The notes under the pieces: generated by a model
Seen by the model: the letters and a program-made list of their open reading frames with translations, nothing else
The model's database searches: none
What the model was told of the DNA's origin: nothing
Translations under genes and position numbers: made by a program
Part shown: positions 23,071 through 32,300 of the stretch, piece after piece
Position numbering within the stretch: the first letter of the stretch is position 1
How the letters are laid out: the number at the start of each line of letters is the position of its first letter
Assembly (NCBI GenBank): GCA_017642335.1
Contig: JAGCPF010000012.1
Location: 1-51,478, forward strand
Direction of reading: 5' to 3'
DNA length: 51,478 bases
Source of the DNA: Fibrobacter sp.
Lineage (GTDB): Bacteria; Fibrobacterota; Fibrobacteria; Fibrobacterales; Fibrobacteraceae

Positions 23071-23910
23071 TTAATCATCCTTTACGCAACGGACTGAGAA
23101 CGCTTGGCGTTTGCCGAGGTTAAACAGGTACGCAACGTCATCGTGGTAGTTCATGAGAACGTCGTACGCGCTGCCGCTATCGTCCTCAGTAGAACTCCAG
23201 AAGTCCGCATCGGAGCCCTCGAAGTCGTAGGTCTTACCGTTATCCCCGTAACCAGCAGGCAATACCGCGAAGGAATAGGCATCCGTCCCGTTACCGCTAT
23301 TTTTCCAACCACTAGTGGACTTGAGCATCTTGCCTGCCGTACTGGAACCACCAACTGCGGCGAAAAGCGTATTCCATTCCGTCGTGTCTGGCAAGTGCCA
23401 GCCATCAGGGCAAATATTTATCGCCACATCCCAACTATAAAGGCGGCCATATTTCTCACAATAACTCGCACTATCCCTATAGCAGAAACTAGAAGAATCT
23501 AATTCCGCAGTAGGCTGCAAGTAGGCGTAGTTCAGATTTTCCGCCATCCACGTCTGCGTGCCGATTTTAACGGTCTTGTAAGTCTGACCATCGCGTTCGT
23601 CGGTCAATGTTCCATACTCGCAGGTATCTACATTGTCTGTCCTACAAGGCTCCACATACGCAACGGATGATGAAGGCTGCACGACACTGCTACTTGACGC
23701 ATCACTTGACGACGATTTTGCAGAAGAACTGCTGGACTTCGCCTTCTCGCTTGAGCTACTGGACTTGGAGTCGCCGGATTGCTTCACGTCGCTCGCAATG
23801 ACACTGGAAGAAGAATCCTCGTCGGAATCAGTCACGGAATTACTGCTACTGTCGTCGCCGCAAGCAACCAGTAATGCAACCACAAGCCCAATCATCAGAA
23901 ATTTCTTCAT
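23071..23910 (-). CDS. FISUMP-domain (Fib_succ_major) lipoprotein 2
   Basis: 279 residues from ATG 23910, the start with workable spacing to GGAG; ATG 23916 is too close to it. Lipobox LVAC (Cys17), then a long Ser-rich linker (about 20-85) and a FISUMP domain (about 95-279): DERDGQTYKTVKIGTQTWMA, CPDGWHLPDTTEWNTLF, GNGTDAYSFAVLPAGYGD, and a C-terminal FSVRCVKDD. The linker includes an unusual non-serine stretch, SVIASDVKQSGDSK, encoded by a copy of an intergenic repeat (23776-23802). The gene starts 27 bases after the GLUG protein stop, so the two are probably co-transcribed, pairing a giant repeat protein with a small lipoprotein. Confidence 0.9.
   Translation of the reverse strand: MKKFLMIGLVVALLVACGDDSSSNSVTDSDEDSSSSVIASDVKQSGDSKSSSSSEKAKSSSSSAKSSSSDASSSSVVQPSSSVAYVEPCRTDNVDTCEYGTLTDERDGQTYKTVKIGTQTWMAENLNYAYLQPTAELDSSSFCYRDSASYCEKYGRLYSWDVAINICPDGWHLPDTTEWNTLFAAVGGSSTAGKMLKSTSGWKNSGNGTDAYSFAVLPAGYGDNGKTYDFEGSDADFWSSTEDDSGSAYDVLMNYHDDVAYLFNLGKRQAFSVRCVKDD
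23776..23802 (-). repeat. Intergenic-type repeat inside the FISUMP 2 linker
   Basis: On the minus strand ATTGCGAGCGACGTGAAGCAAT forms arms ATTGC/GCAAT (read 5' to 3' in two parts: ATTGCGAGCGA then CGTGAAGCAAT). A related sequence with TTGCGAA and TGAAGCAATC ends lies between genes at 51202-51235. It is in frame and encodes IASDVKQS. Confidence 0.6.
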
Positions 23911-23937
23911 GCCCATAAGCTCCGCTTTATTAAGCAA

Positions 23938-26900
23938 CTACCGCACGGTCACGCGCTTGGTCCAGTTTCCGATCCGCACAAGATAACTTCCCGAATGCGG
24001 AGCCGGAATAGTGAAGTCCGTGTTCCCGACCTGGCCCGAAAGGAGAAGACGTCCTTGCAAGTCAAAAAGCGCATAGGGGCTACCGACGCGAGCCGCCATC
24101 ACCTGGATATCCCTGCCGACAACAATGACGCGGAATTGCGGCATCGTGACCTCAGCAGCCAAGGCATCGCTACACTTCTTGCCGTTGCAAAGAAGTTCAA
24201 CAACAATCGGCAATTCCTTCCCGCACTTGTCGCCGCTGCACGAAGAGCTCGACTTTCCATCGTTGTCGCTGGGATCGCGTTTCTTGCTGCTGCTGGACTT
24301 GGCGCCGGAAGAACTGGATTTTGCAGAACTGCTAGACCGGACTGCGGAAGAACTAGACGAGCCTTTGAAACTGCTGGAACTCGACTTTGCAGAAGAGCTG
24401 GACATGCTGCTCGAGCTGACCTTATTGAAATTCGCAATTATACTGGTATCGCTAACAAGGACAATCTGACGTTTCGGATTGGTGTTGTTTACGTCGTCAC
24501 CCCAGTAGCGGAACGCATAACCCTCATTGGGGACAGCCACCACGTCGACAGTATCGCCATATCGGTAATCCTGGCTAGAATGGAGGCCAACAACCTCACC
24601 ACCCCAAGAGATGTTCGGATAAATCCGGACGTAACACATGATGGGATCCCACATGGCATAGAATTCTAAATCCCCCCTGTCGGCCGAATCAATGGTCGTA
24701 ACGCGAGTAGACAAAGCGGAATCGGCAAACCAACCACTGAATGTATAACCAGTCCTAGTGGAGGCATCGGGAAGCGCTCTCGGCACACCCGCTACGTACT
24801 TGTCAAAATAGTGCGCAGTGTCACCGTCAAAAGTATGGAATGTCACGTGGTTCAGTTCACCCGCAAAGTTCTGGACTTTCCCGCTGAAATTCGGCAATGA
24901 ATCATGCCCAACATTCTGCCCCCAGATAGAGCCGTTTACGCCGTAGTGCAATAGAGTCGCCACAGCCCCGTTCCGGAATTGTGCGGATGTCGCATACTGG
25001 CCCAAAGAATCCTCTTCATCGGAGAACTTCAGGTAGTAGCAATTTTCTACATTCGGTTTCCTTTCATACTTCCCGATTAAGGACAAGTTCGCCTGGCGGG
25101 TCTCCGAAACCATGATTGCACCCGTATTGTAACTGTTCGTTATTTTCAAATCGTTGTAACTATCCAAGAAGCCAACCAAGCCACCCGCAACATTTGTTTG
25201 GGAAACAACCGAGCCTGTGTTATAACAGTTTTCAACAACAATCGAACTGAACCTGTCTATTTCACCCACAAGGCTTCCCACGTAGCCCTTGGCAATTACA
25301 GTCGATGTACTAAAGCAATTCGAAATTCTGATATAGGCTTTTTTACTCGAATAGCTGCCTCCAATTACCATACCGACCAAGGCGCCCAGAGTATAATTAT
25401 GGGAAGCGAAATAGGAACCTTCGATACCTAAATCCTCGATGACAACAGTATCCCCTTGCGAATTTTCATCAAGCGACCCGAAAAATCCACATCCGTATTC
25501 ATTGTCACAAATGCTGGTCTCTTCGACATCATTGAGATACAGACCACTAATGGTATGTCCATTGCCGTGGAACTTTCCAGCAAACTCGTTAATCGGGAAC
25601 CACCGCATAAAGCCCGCCGAGTCAGCTTCGTTGACATTCCCGTTCTGGTCAATCACATTCTCATTCACCACAATATCACGGTCAAGGGAAGCGCAAACAT
25701 TCTTTTCGCCGGTATTGCCGCCATTCCCGTTCACAAGAGCGGCAAACCCGTAAAGTTCCGACGCATTATTGATAGCATAGCATCCATCGCTGTTTTTCTC
25801 GGGTTCTTCAATCTTGAACCATCTTGCATAGAAAGTCTTGTCTCCGGAAGTTCCCGACTCCATTTGAAAAACTCTCTTACCATCGAAATTTTCGGACTCG
25901 TACCATCCACGGAAAACATAGCCGTCGCGTGTAACCTCGTTCGGAAGCTCGAAACCAAACCCTTCTAAATAGGATTCAACTTTATACGATTCAATTGTAC
26001 CACCATTTGTTTCAAGCGTAACCTTGTACATACGGAGATTCCTGGCCCAGAATTCCTGCTTCCCCGTAGCCGTCACAGGAATCATATCGACATGCAAGCC
26101 ACTAAATTCATCGTTATCATACCAGCCCCAAAATGCGTAGCCCTCACAGGATTCCTTGGGAAGCCGCAGCGCATATCCGGGCATATACTTTTGGGAAATT
26201 GTCAGAGAACCATCTCCGCATGATAAATGCAAGACCAAATCTTCGAGCGCATCCGAAGGAACATCTGTCACGACTCCGCTGAAATTCGGATAGTCGTCGT
26301 CCCCGACCTTTTGTCCCCACACGGAAGCGTCCATCCCGTCGAAAGAATAGTTGTGCAGCAGGAAAGCAAGAGAGCCGTCTTGCACCATTTCACCAGTGAC
26401 GGCAGAACCAACTCCACTGGACTGATTTTGATCTAGATAGAACACATTCTCAAAAATGCTGTAATCTTTGTAATACTCACTTGCGATAATAGGAGCAACC
26501 AGCGAATTTTCATCCGACGAAAGTGCCCCTACATTATAGACGTTAACAAAGACATTGTAACCATTAGCCACTCCGGCTATTCCGCCCACATACTCTGGAC
26601 CGGAAAGAACACCCACATTAAAACCATTCAGAATCCTCAACAGAGTTCGGCTTGAGCTATATCCCACAATACCGCCTACATAAGAGAAATAGGAACTGTT
26701 TCTGGGGCATGATACCGAGCCAGCATTGTAGACGTTAACTAGCAATAAGGAATCAGCGTAGACTTCACCGACAAGACCGCCTACCTCCGCCTTTCCAACA
26801 ACGCTTCCCTGATTGTAGCTATTTTTTATTTGCACATACGAATCATCATCCAGATATCCAACAAGTCCGCCCAAAGAATAAGTGAGTGCTTCAACACGAG

Positions 26901-29223
26901 AATCACTGTAAACACTATCCATCATCAAATAGCCTTCCGAATATCCCACAACACCACCTACTTTCGAACGGCCCCTAAAGAACGAACCAACAACACCCAG
27001 GTTTTTTATTTCAGCGGACAAAGTCTCACCAAACAAGCCAACCCAATATTCCCTATCATTATTATAATAGAGTCCCGAAATCGTATGCCCCTGGCCATCG
27101 AACAATCCTCTGAACCGTGTTATCGGAGTCCATTTGACAAAGTTCGCCGTATCAGCCACATTGAGAGTTTCATGCGCAATAAAAACGTTCTCGTTGACCA
27201 CGATGTCATTTGCCAACTTGGCACATATATCCAATTCCCGCCCAAAGGTATCGGAACTATTTGCTATGGCAGCAAAACCATACAACTCCGAGGCGTTCGA
27301 GATGACGTAGCAACCGTCTCCATCCAACGAAGGAGTCTTCCTCGTAAGCCACCGGGCATAGAAGATCTTGTCGCCCGTTTCTTCCGGCCCAATCGCGCGT
27401 ATGCGATTTCCGCTAAAGTCTTCGGATTCATACCATCCGAGGAAAGAATAACCATTACGCGGCAATGGATCAAGAAGGACAACCGAATCACCCGGAGCGT
27501 AGAATTTGACAGCAGCAGAATCAAGAATGCCGCCATTTATTTCATACGTTATGCTATATGCACTATCATACATGCCCCAGAATTCCTGCGTTCCCGTAGC
27601 CGTCGCAGGAATGATTTCCACGGCATCGCCCCTGAATTCGGCATTGTCGTACCAGCCCAAGAATCTTTGGCCTTCACAAGACACCTTGGGAAGCCTTAAA
27701 GCATTGCCGGGCAAATACTTTTCAGGTACCGCCGAGACACTGCCCTCGCAAGAATGCAAAACCAGGTCCTCAAACGCTTCCAGGGAAACTCCTGTCACGG
27801 TTCCGCTGAAATTCGGATAAGGATCATCCCCGACATTCTGTCCCCAGACAGACGGATCAACACCATCGAAGTAATAATTGTGCAGCAGGTAGGCAACAGT
27901 ACCGTCGCCCATCATCTCCTTAGTGACAGCAACACCGGGTGATTCGCTCCCTATAGCCGTCAAGTCCAAATAGAACACGTTCTCAAAGTGATATGTCAAT
28001 AAATTTTTTGATGTAGTTCCAACAATTGTTCCTACAGAGGGCGCATTTTCTATCAAAGAAGTAACCGTCCCCGCATTATAGACATTTACAAAATAATCGT
28101 TTTTTTGAAGGCCACCCACGATACCACCTACGCTATATTTCCCGGAAACGTTGCCCAAATTGTAGATATTGGCAAAACGTTCCATATTCTCGGGTTCTCC
28201 AACAATCCCCCCAACATTATAGTCCCCAGAGACATTTCCCAAATTGTAGCTGTTGTCAAAACATACGGCATTAATAAGGTAGCCAACTATTCCGCCTACA
28301 CTCTCTATCCCGGAAACGTCGCCCAAATTGTAGACACGACTAATATATGATGATTGCACAACAGTTCCAAGAAGGCCACCTACACTACGCATTCCGCTGA
28401 CGGAACCACGATTATAGCTATTGGTTATCTGCAGGTTTCCCACCACATAGCCAGCAATTCCGCCCATGCTGGAGCAATTCGCCGAATCGTCCAAGCATGA
28501 CACGGGTCCCTCATTATAGACCTCGCTTAATGAAACAATCGATCCGACAGAATAACCTGAGAGACCGCCCACATTCGTTATTCCAACTACATTTCCTGTA
28601 TTGTAGCTTTTATAAATGTACAAGTCCCCGACAGCAAATCCTATAAGGCCACCCACAGCATTACGCGTCGCCTCTACACGTGAGTCACTGAAAACATTCT
28701 CAAAATTCAAGGCACCCGAACCCACCTGAGATCCCACAATGGCGCCCACATCCGTTCCGCCTCTGAAAAACGATCCAACCACGCCCAGATTTCTTATTCT
28801 CACCACGTTATAATTATTCGTATGATAACGGACCAAACCGAACAGACCGACAAAATATGCCGTATCACTGTTGAAATAAAGGCCCGATATCGTATGTCCC
28901 TGACCATCGAACGAGCCCTCAAAATGCAGAATCGGAGTCCATTTGACAAAGCTTGCCGAATCAGCCGTGTTCAGGTTCCCGGACGCAGTAAGGACGTTCT
29001 CGTTCACCACGACGTCTTTCGTGAGTTTGCCACATGCAACAGAATCGATTTCAAAACCATCGGTCCCGTTCACAATGGATGCAAAGCCGTAAAGTTCGGC
29101 AGCATCGGAAATCTGGTAGCAGCCGGACACTTTTGATGGCATTTTCGGGGTTATGGTTACCGCAGCATTCGCCATCACGGCAAAAAAGGCAAATACACAA
29201 ATAAACCCAATTCTTCGGAACAT
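23938..29223 (-). CDS. Giant exported GLUG / InlB B-repeat surface protein 1
   Basis: 1,761 residues from ATG 29223, which follows GGAGGTTGAG; a 37-residue upstream extension is rejected because the signal peptide (MFRRIGFICVFAFFAVMANA) starts here. Three large tandem units begin near residues 33, 634 and 1144. Each starts with GCYxIS(N/D)ASELYGFA, continues with FDGQGHTISGLY and repeated GLUG motifs of the VGGLVGY type, and ends with a WGQNVGDDPYPNFSG segment and Listeria-Bacteroides (InlB B) repeats such as GYSFLGWYESEDFSGN. Near 1526 a bacterial repeat domain (GEVVGLHSSQDYRYGD) follows, then a poly-serine linker (about 1600-1660) and a C-terminal domain of about 65 residues shared with the next gene. 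GLUG motifs are associated with adhesins and surface proteins; binding to host or plant material is inferred. Confidence 0.9.
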   Translation of the reverse strand: MFRRIGFICVFAFFAVMANAAVTITPKMPSKVSGCYQISDAAELYGFASIVNGTDGFEIDSVACGKLTKDVVVNENVLTASGNLNTADSASFVKWTPILHFEGSFDGQGHTISGLYFNSDTAYFVGLFGLVRYHTNNYNVVRIRNLGVVGSFFRGGTDVGAIVGSQVGSGALNFENVFSDSRVEATRNAVGGLIGFAVGDLYIYKSYNTGNVVGITNVGGLSGYSVGSIVSLSEVYNEGPVSCLDDSANCSSMGGIAGYVVGNLQITNSYNRGSVSGMRSVGGLLGTVVQSSYISRVYNLGDVSGIESVGGIVGYLINAVCFDNSYNLGNVSGDYNVGGIVGEPENMERFANIYNLGNVSGKYSVGGIVGGLQKNDYFVNVYNAGTVTSLIENAPSVGTIVGTTSKNLLTYHFENVFYLDLTAIGSESPGVAVTKEMMGDGTVAYLLHNYYFDGVDPSVWGQNVGDDPYPNFSGTVTGVSLEAFEDLVLHSCEGSVSAVPEKYLPGNALRLPKVSCEGQRFLGWYDNAEFRGDAVEIIPATATGTQEFWGMYDSAYSITYEINGGILDSAAVKFYAPGDSVVLLDPLPRNGYSFLGWYESEDFSGNRIRAIGPEETGDKIFYARWLTRKTPSLDGDGCYVISNASELYGFAAIANSSDTFGRELDICAKLANDIVVNENVFIAHETLNVADTANFVKWTPITRFRGLFDGQGHTISGLYYNNDREYWVGLFGETLSAEIKNLGVVGSFFRGRSKVGGVVGYSEGYLMMDSVYSDSRVEALTYSLGGLVGYLDDDSYVQIKNSYNQGSVVGKAEVGGLVGEVYADSLLLVNVYNAGSVSCPRNSSYFSYVGGIVGYSSSRTLLRILNGFNVGVLSGPEYVGGIAGVANGYNVFVNVYNVGALSSDENSLVAPIIASEYYKDYSIFENVFYLDQNQSSGVGSAVTGEMVQDGSLAFLLHNYSFDGMDASVWGQKVGDDDYPNFSGVVTDVPSDALEDLVLHLSCGDGSLTISQKYMPGYALRLPKESCEGYAFWGWYDNDEFSGLHVDMIPVTATGKQEFWARNLRMYKVTLETNGGTIESYKVESYLEGFGFELPNEVTRDGYVFRGWYESENFDGKRVFQMESGTSGDKTFYARWFKIEEPEKNSDGCYAINNASELYGFAALVNGNGGNTGEKNVCASLDRDIVVNENVIDQNGNVNEADSAGFMRWFPINEFAGKFHGNGHTISGLYLNDVEETSICDNEYGCGFFGSLDENSQGDTVVIEDLGIEGSYFASHNYTLGALVGMVIGGSYSSKKAYIRISNCFSTSTVIAKGYVGSLVGEIDRFSSIVVENCYNTGSVVSQTNVAGGLVGFLDSYNDLKITNSYNTGAIMVSETRQANLSLIGKYERKPNVENCYYLKFSDEEDSLGQYATSAQFRNGAVATLLHYGVNGSIWGQNVGHDSLPNFSGKVQNFAGELNHVTFHTFDGDTAHYFDKYVAGVPRALPDASTRTGYTFSGWFADSALSTRVTTIDSADRGDLEFYAMWDPIMCYVRIYPNISWGGEVVGLHSSQDYRYGDTVDVVAVPNEGYAFRYWGDDVNNTNPKRQIVLVSDTSIIANFNKVSSSSMSSSSAKSSSSSFKGSSSSSAVRSSSSAKSSSSGAKSSSSKKRDPSDNDGKSSSSCSGDKCGKELPIVVELLCNGKKCSDALAAEVTMPQFRVIVVGRDIQVMAARVGSPYALFDLQGRLLLSGQVGNTDFTIPAPHSGSYLVRIGNWTKRVTVR

Positions 29224-29284
29224 CTCAACCTCCAAGTGACTATAACCGAATAATAGATAAAAAGGCCCGAAAAACAAAGTCCGG

Positions 29285-29316
29285 ATATAAAAAAAGCCAA
29301 CCGTAAGGCTGGCTTT
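29285..29316 (-). terminator. Terminator between the two GLUG genes
   Basis: On the minus strand AAAGCCA...TGGCTTT (29293-29316) with an inner CC/GG pairing and GTAA-type loop is followed by a run of seven Ts. It lies shortly after the stop codon of the upstream GLUG gene (29339). Confidence 0.75.
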
Positions 29317-29338
29317 CTGTAGTATACAATCCAATAAA

Positions 29339-32300
29339 CTAACGGACCGTCACGACGCGAGACTGCGGACCCATCCTGACGATGTATTTTCCGGCATGGG
29401 GAACCGTCAACGCAAAGTTAGAAGCGTCAACGACTCCACTGAGCATCACCTTGCCGCGGACATCGAACAACGCATAGGGTTTGCCCACATTGGCACCGGC
29501 AATGTGGATATCGCGGGAGACCACTTCCACATCGAACAGCGGAGCCACGGCAATATTCTGGAGAGCATCCTTGCTGTTGCTGGACTTGCCCTTCTTGCTA
29601 CTGGAGCTGGACTTCGCAGAGCTGCTGCTCGACTTCGCCTTGGCACTGCTGGAAGTCGGCTTGACAGAACTGCTCGACTTCGCGCTGCTGGAACTCGACG
29701 TGACGGAGCTAGACGACTTGGCGCTGCTGGAGCTGGACTTGGCCGAGCTCGAAGAATTTGGCGGATTCACAGACGAGCTGCTCGCCACGCTCGAAGAACT
29801 GATGGCCTTGAAGTTCGCAAGGATTGTCGTATCCTTCGTGACCAAAACCCGGAGGCTAGCACTGGTGAGATGCACGTCGTCTTGCCAATTGCTGAACTCA
29901 TAGCCGTTATCCGGGACCGCCATGAGGGTCACTTCTGAATCATAGCTATAGATACCGGACTTGTTCAGGCCTTCCACGACGCCCCATTTGGGATTGTTCA
30001 CCTTGACTGTTATCGTGAACTGCTTGGCTTCCCACTTGGCATAGAAAATCTTGTCGCCCGCATCCTTCTTGGTGATTTCGGTAACGGCATTGCCCTGGAA
30101 ATTGGCAGACTTGAACCAGCCCGCAAAATTATACCCCGTGCGAGTGGGCTTGGGCAGCGTAAGTCCATCACCGTACTTGTACGTCGTAGGAGCGTTCTTG
30201 AGCGTTCCGCCGTTCAGGTTGAGCACAACCGAGAAGTGATCCTTCGTCACAAGCACCGGGTATTCGTCGCCCTGCGCCCAGACAATGCCGGTAATGCCAT
30301 TTTCGATCTCATTCCCGGAACCATCCTTCTCAACGTAATCATGGAGCGAGTCAGCAACAGTGCCGTCCTTGAACTTGTCGGCTTCGACCACGGTACCAAA
30401 CGGCGTCGTTGCGAGGGAATCGACCGTACCCAGCACAAAATTGTTCTCGGCAATGATGTTCGAGTTGTTGTTTGGATTCGCGAGAATGTAATCAACGGCA
30501 CCACTCGGGCTTACCTTGGAAAGTTCTGCAATACTGTGGTTGTTGACAAGCTTGATATCGATATTGCTATAACGTAAGCTGGCCACCAGACCAGAAACAT
30601 ACGTATCCCTGCCGTCCCTTTCGCTGTGGACCCTGCCAATGTTGTAGTTATTTGCAATCACGTAGGTGTAGTCCCAACTGCCGCCCACTTCCGCAACAAG
30701 GCCCCCAACATAAGTAGAAGGACAATCGACAGATCCTTCATTATAGCTCTGCAGTAGCGTAAATCGATTACTGACCGACCCAACCAAACCTGCGCAAGAG
30801 CCGCTGTAATCGTCCAAATTGAGGTTGCTTACATCGCCGTGGTTCGAAGTGTTCATGAAGACCGCCGTTCCCGAAACGGAACCGGCAAGGCCGCCCGTCG
30901 AAGCTTTTCCGCCAACAACTTTTGCCGAATTTCTGCAGTTGGTAACGCTGACAGTTCCATTCAAGACTCCCGCTAGGCCGCCCGCATTGTTACGGGACTC
31001 AACATATCCACCCACATCGGAATCAGTTATGGTGATAGTAGCCTTATCGGGCGACTCCCCAATAAGGCCACCCACATAAGTGGCCGAATTTTTCTTGGAT
31101 TGCAAGCCAACGACCATTCCGTTAAAGTGGCAGTTTTCGATGGTCAGAGCCCTATTATTAGTGTACGCTACAAAGCCTCCTACATAGTTACGGCCGGCGA
31201 CATAGGCATCCTCGATAGTGAGGTTCTTGATGACAGCGGGGACAATATTCCAGGAAGCATCGTATACGGTAGTAATTTCTGCGATAAAACCAACATAGCC
31301 GCTATCGGGTTCACTCATGTAAAGTCCCGAAATCTTGTGTCCCTGGCCATCGAATGTCGCACCGAAATAACGGATGGATTCCCATGGGAGGAACGTCGAC
31401 ACGTTGGCACTATCGAGTGAGCCATCGGCCTTCAACACGTTCTGGTTTACCACGATATCGTTTGCAAGCTTACCGCAAGCATTCGCCTGCGCCGAATTGT
31501 AGTAAATGCGGTGCTTACCGCTCACGTATGCCGCATATCCGAAGAGTTCGGCGACATCCGTAATGACATAGCATCCGTCTGCAGAATCGAGTGCAGGCAT
31601 CTTGAGCTTGAGCCAGGCCGCATAATACACCTTGTTGCCGGAATCAGCCGGAGTAATCTCGGTTACAGGCAAACCTGTCAATTTATCGTTATCATACCAG
31701 CCCGCAAACACGTTGGAATCGCGCAACACTGCCTGCGGGAGCTTGGCGCCAACGCCCTCAATGTATGAGTCAATTGCTCCCGAAGTAATCGTTCCGCCGT
31801 CCATATCGAATGAGACCGAGAACTTCCTCTGGAGCTTCGCCCAGAATTCCTTGTCGCCGCTGTCAGTCGCCTCAATCTGCGATACAACATCGCCTGCAAA
31901 CTTCGCATTGTCAAACCAACCCATAAAGGCCGTATTTTCCTTCTCAACCGTGGTGGGAAGCATTTTCTTGAAACCGGCTACATACCCGTCAAAGTAGTTT
32001 GCCGTATCGCCTGCGAAGGTATGGAACGTGACCGTGTACCTTTGGGCAAGAGAATTTTGCAGTTTGCCCGAAAGATTCGGGTAGGCGTCCGTACCCACGT
32101 TCTGGCCCCATACGGAACCGTTTTTGCCATCGCGCAGTGCGGCAGCGACAGAACCGTTCTTGAACTGCTCCGCAGTTGCGGAGAGTCCCCCTTGTTCCGA
32201 ATAGGCCTGAGTATCCAAATAATAGCAGTTAGAAATTTTCACCACCGAAGACCCAACGTTTACAGAAATAAAGGCCTTGCTGCTCCTGCTCATCAGGCTC

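Noticed and set aside
29580..29800. Tandem DNA repeats that look like a CRISPR or minisatellite
   Set aside because: They are in-frame serine codons (AGC/TCC/TCG) of the SSSSAKSSSS linker in the GLUG protein; there are no equal-length spacers. No CRISPR array was found anywhere in the window.
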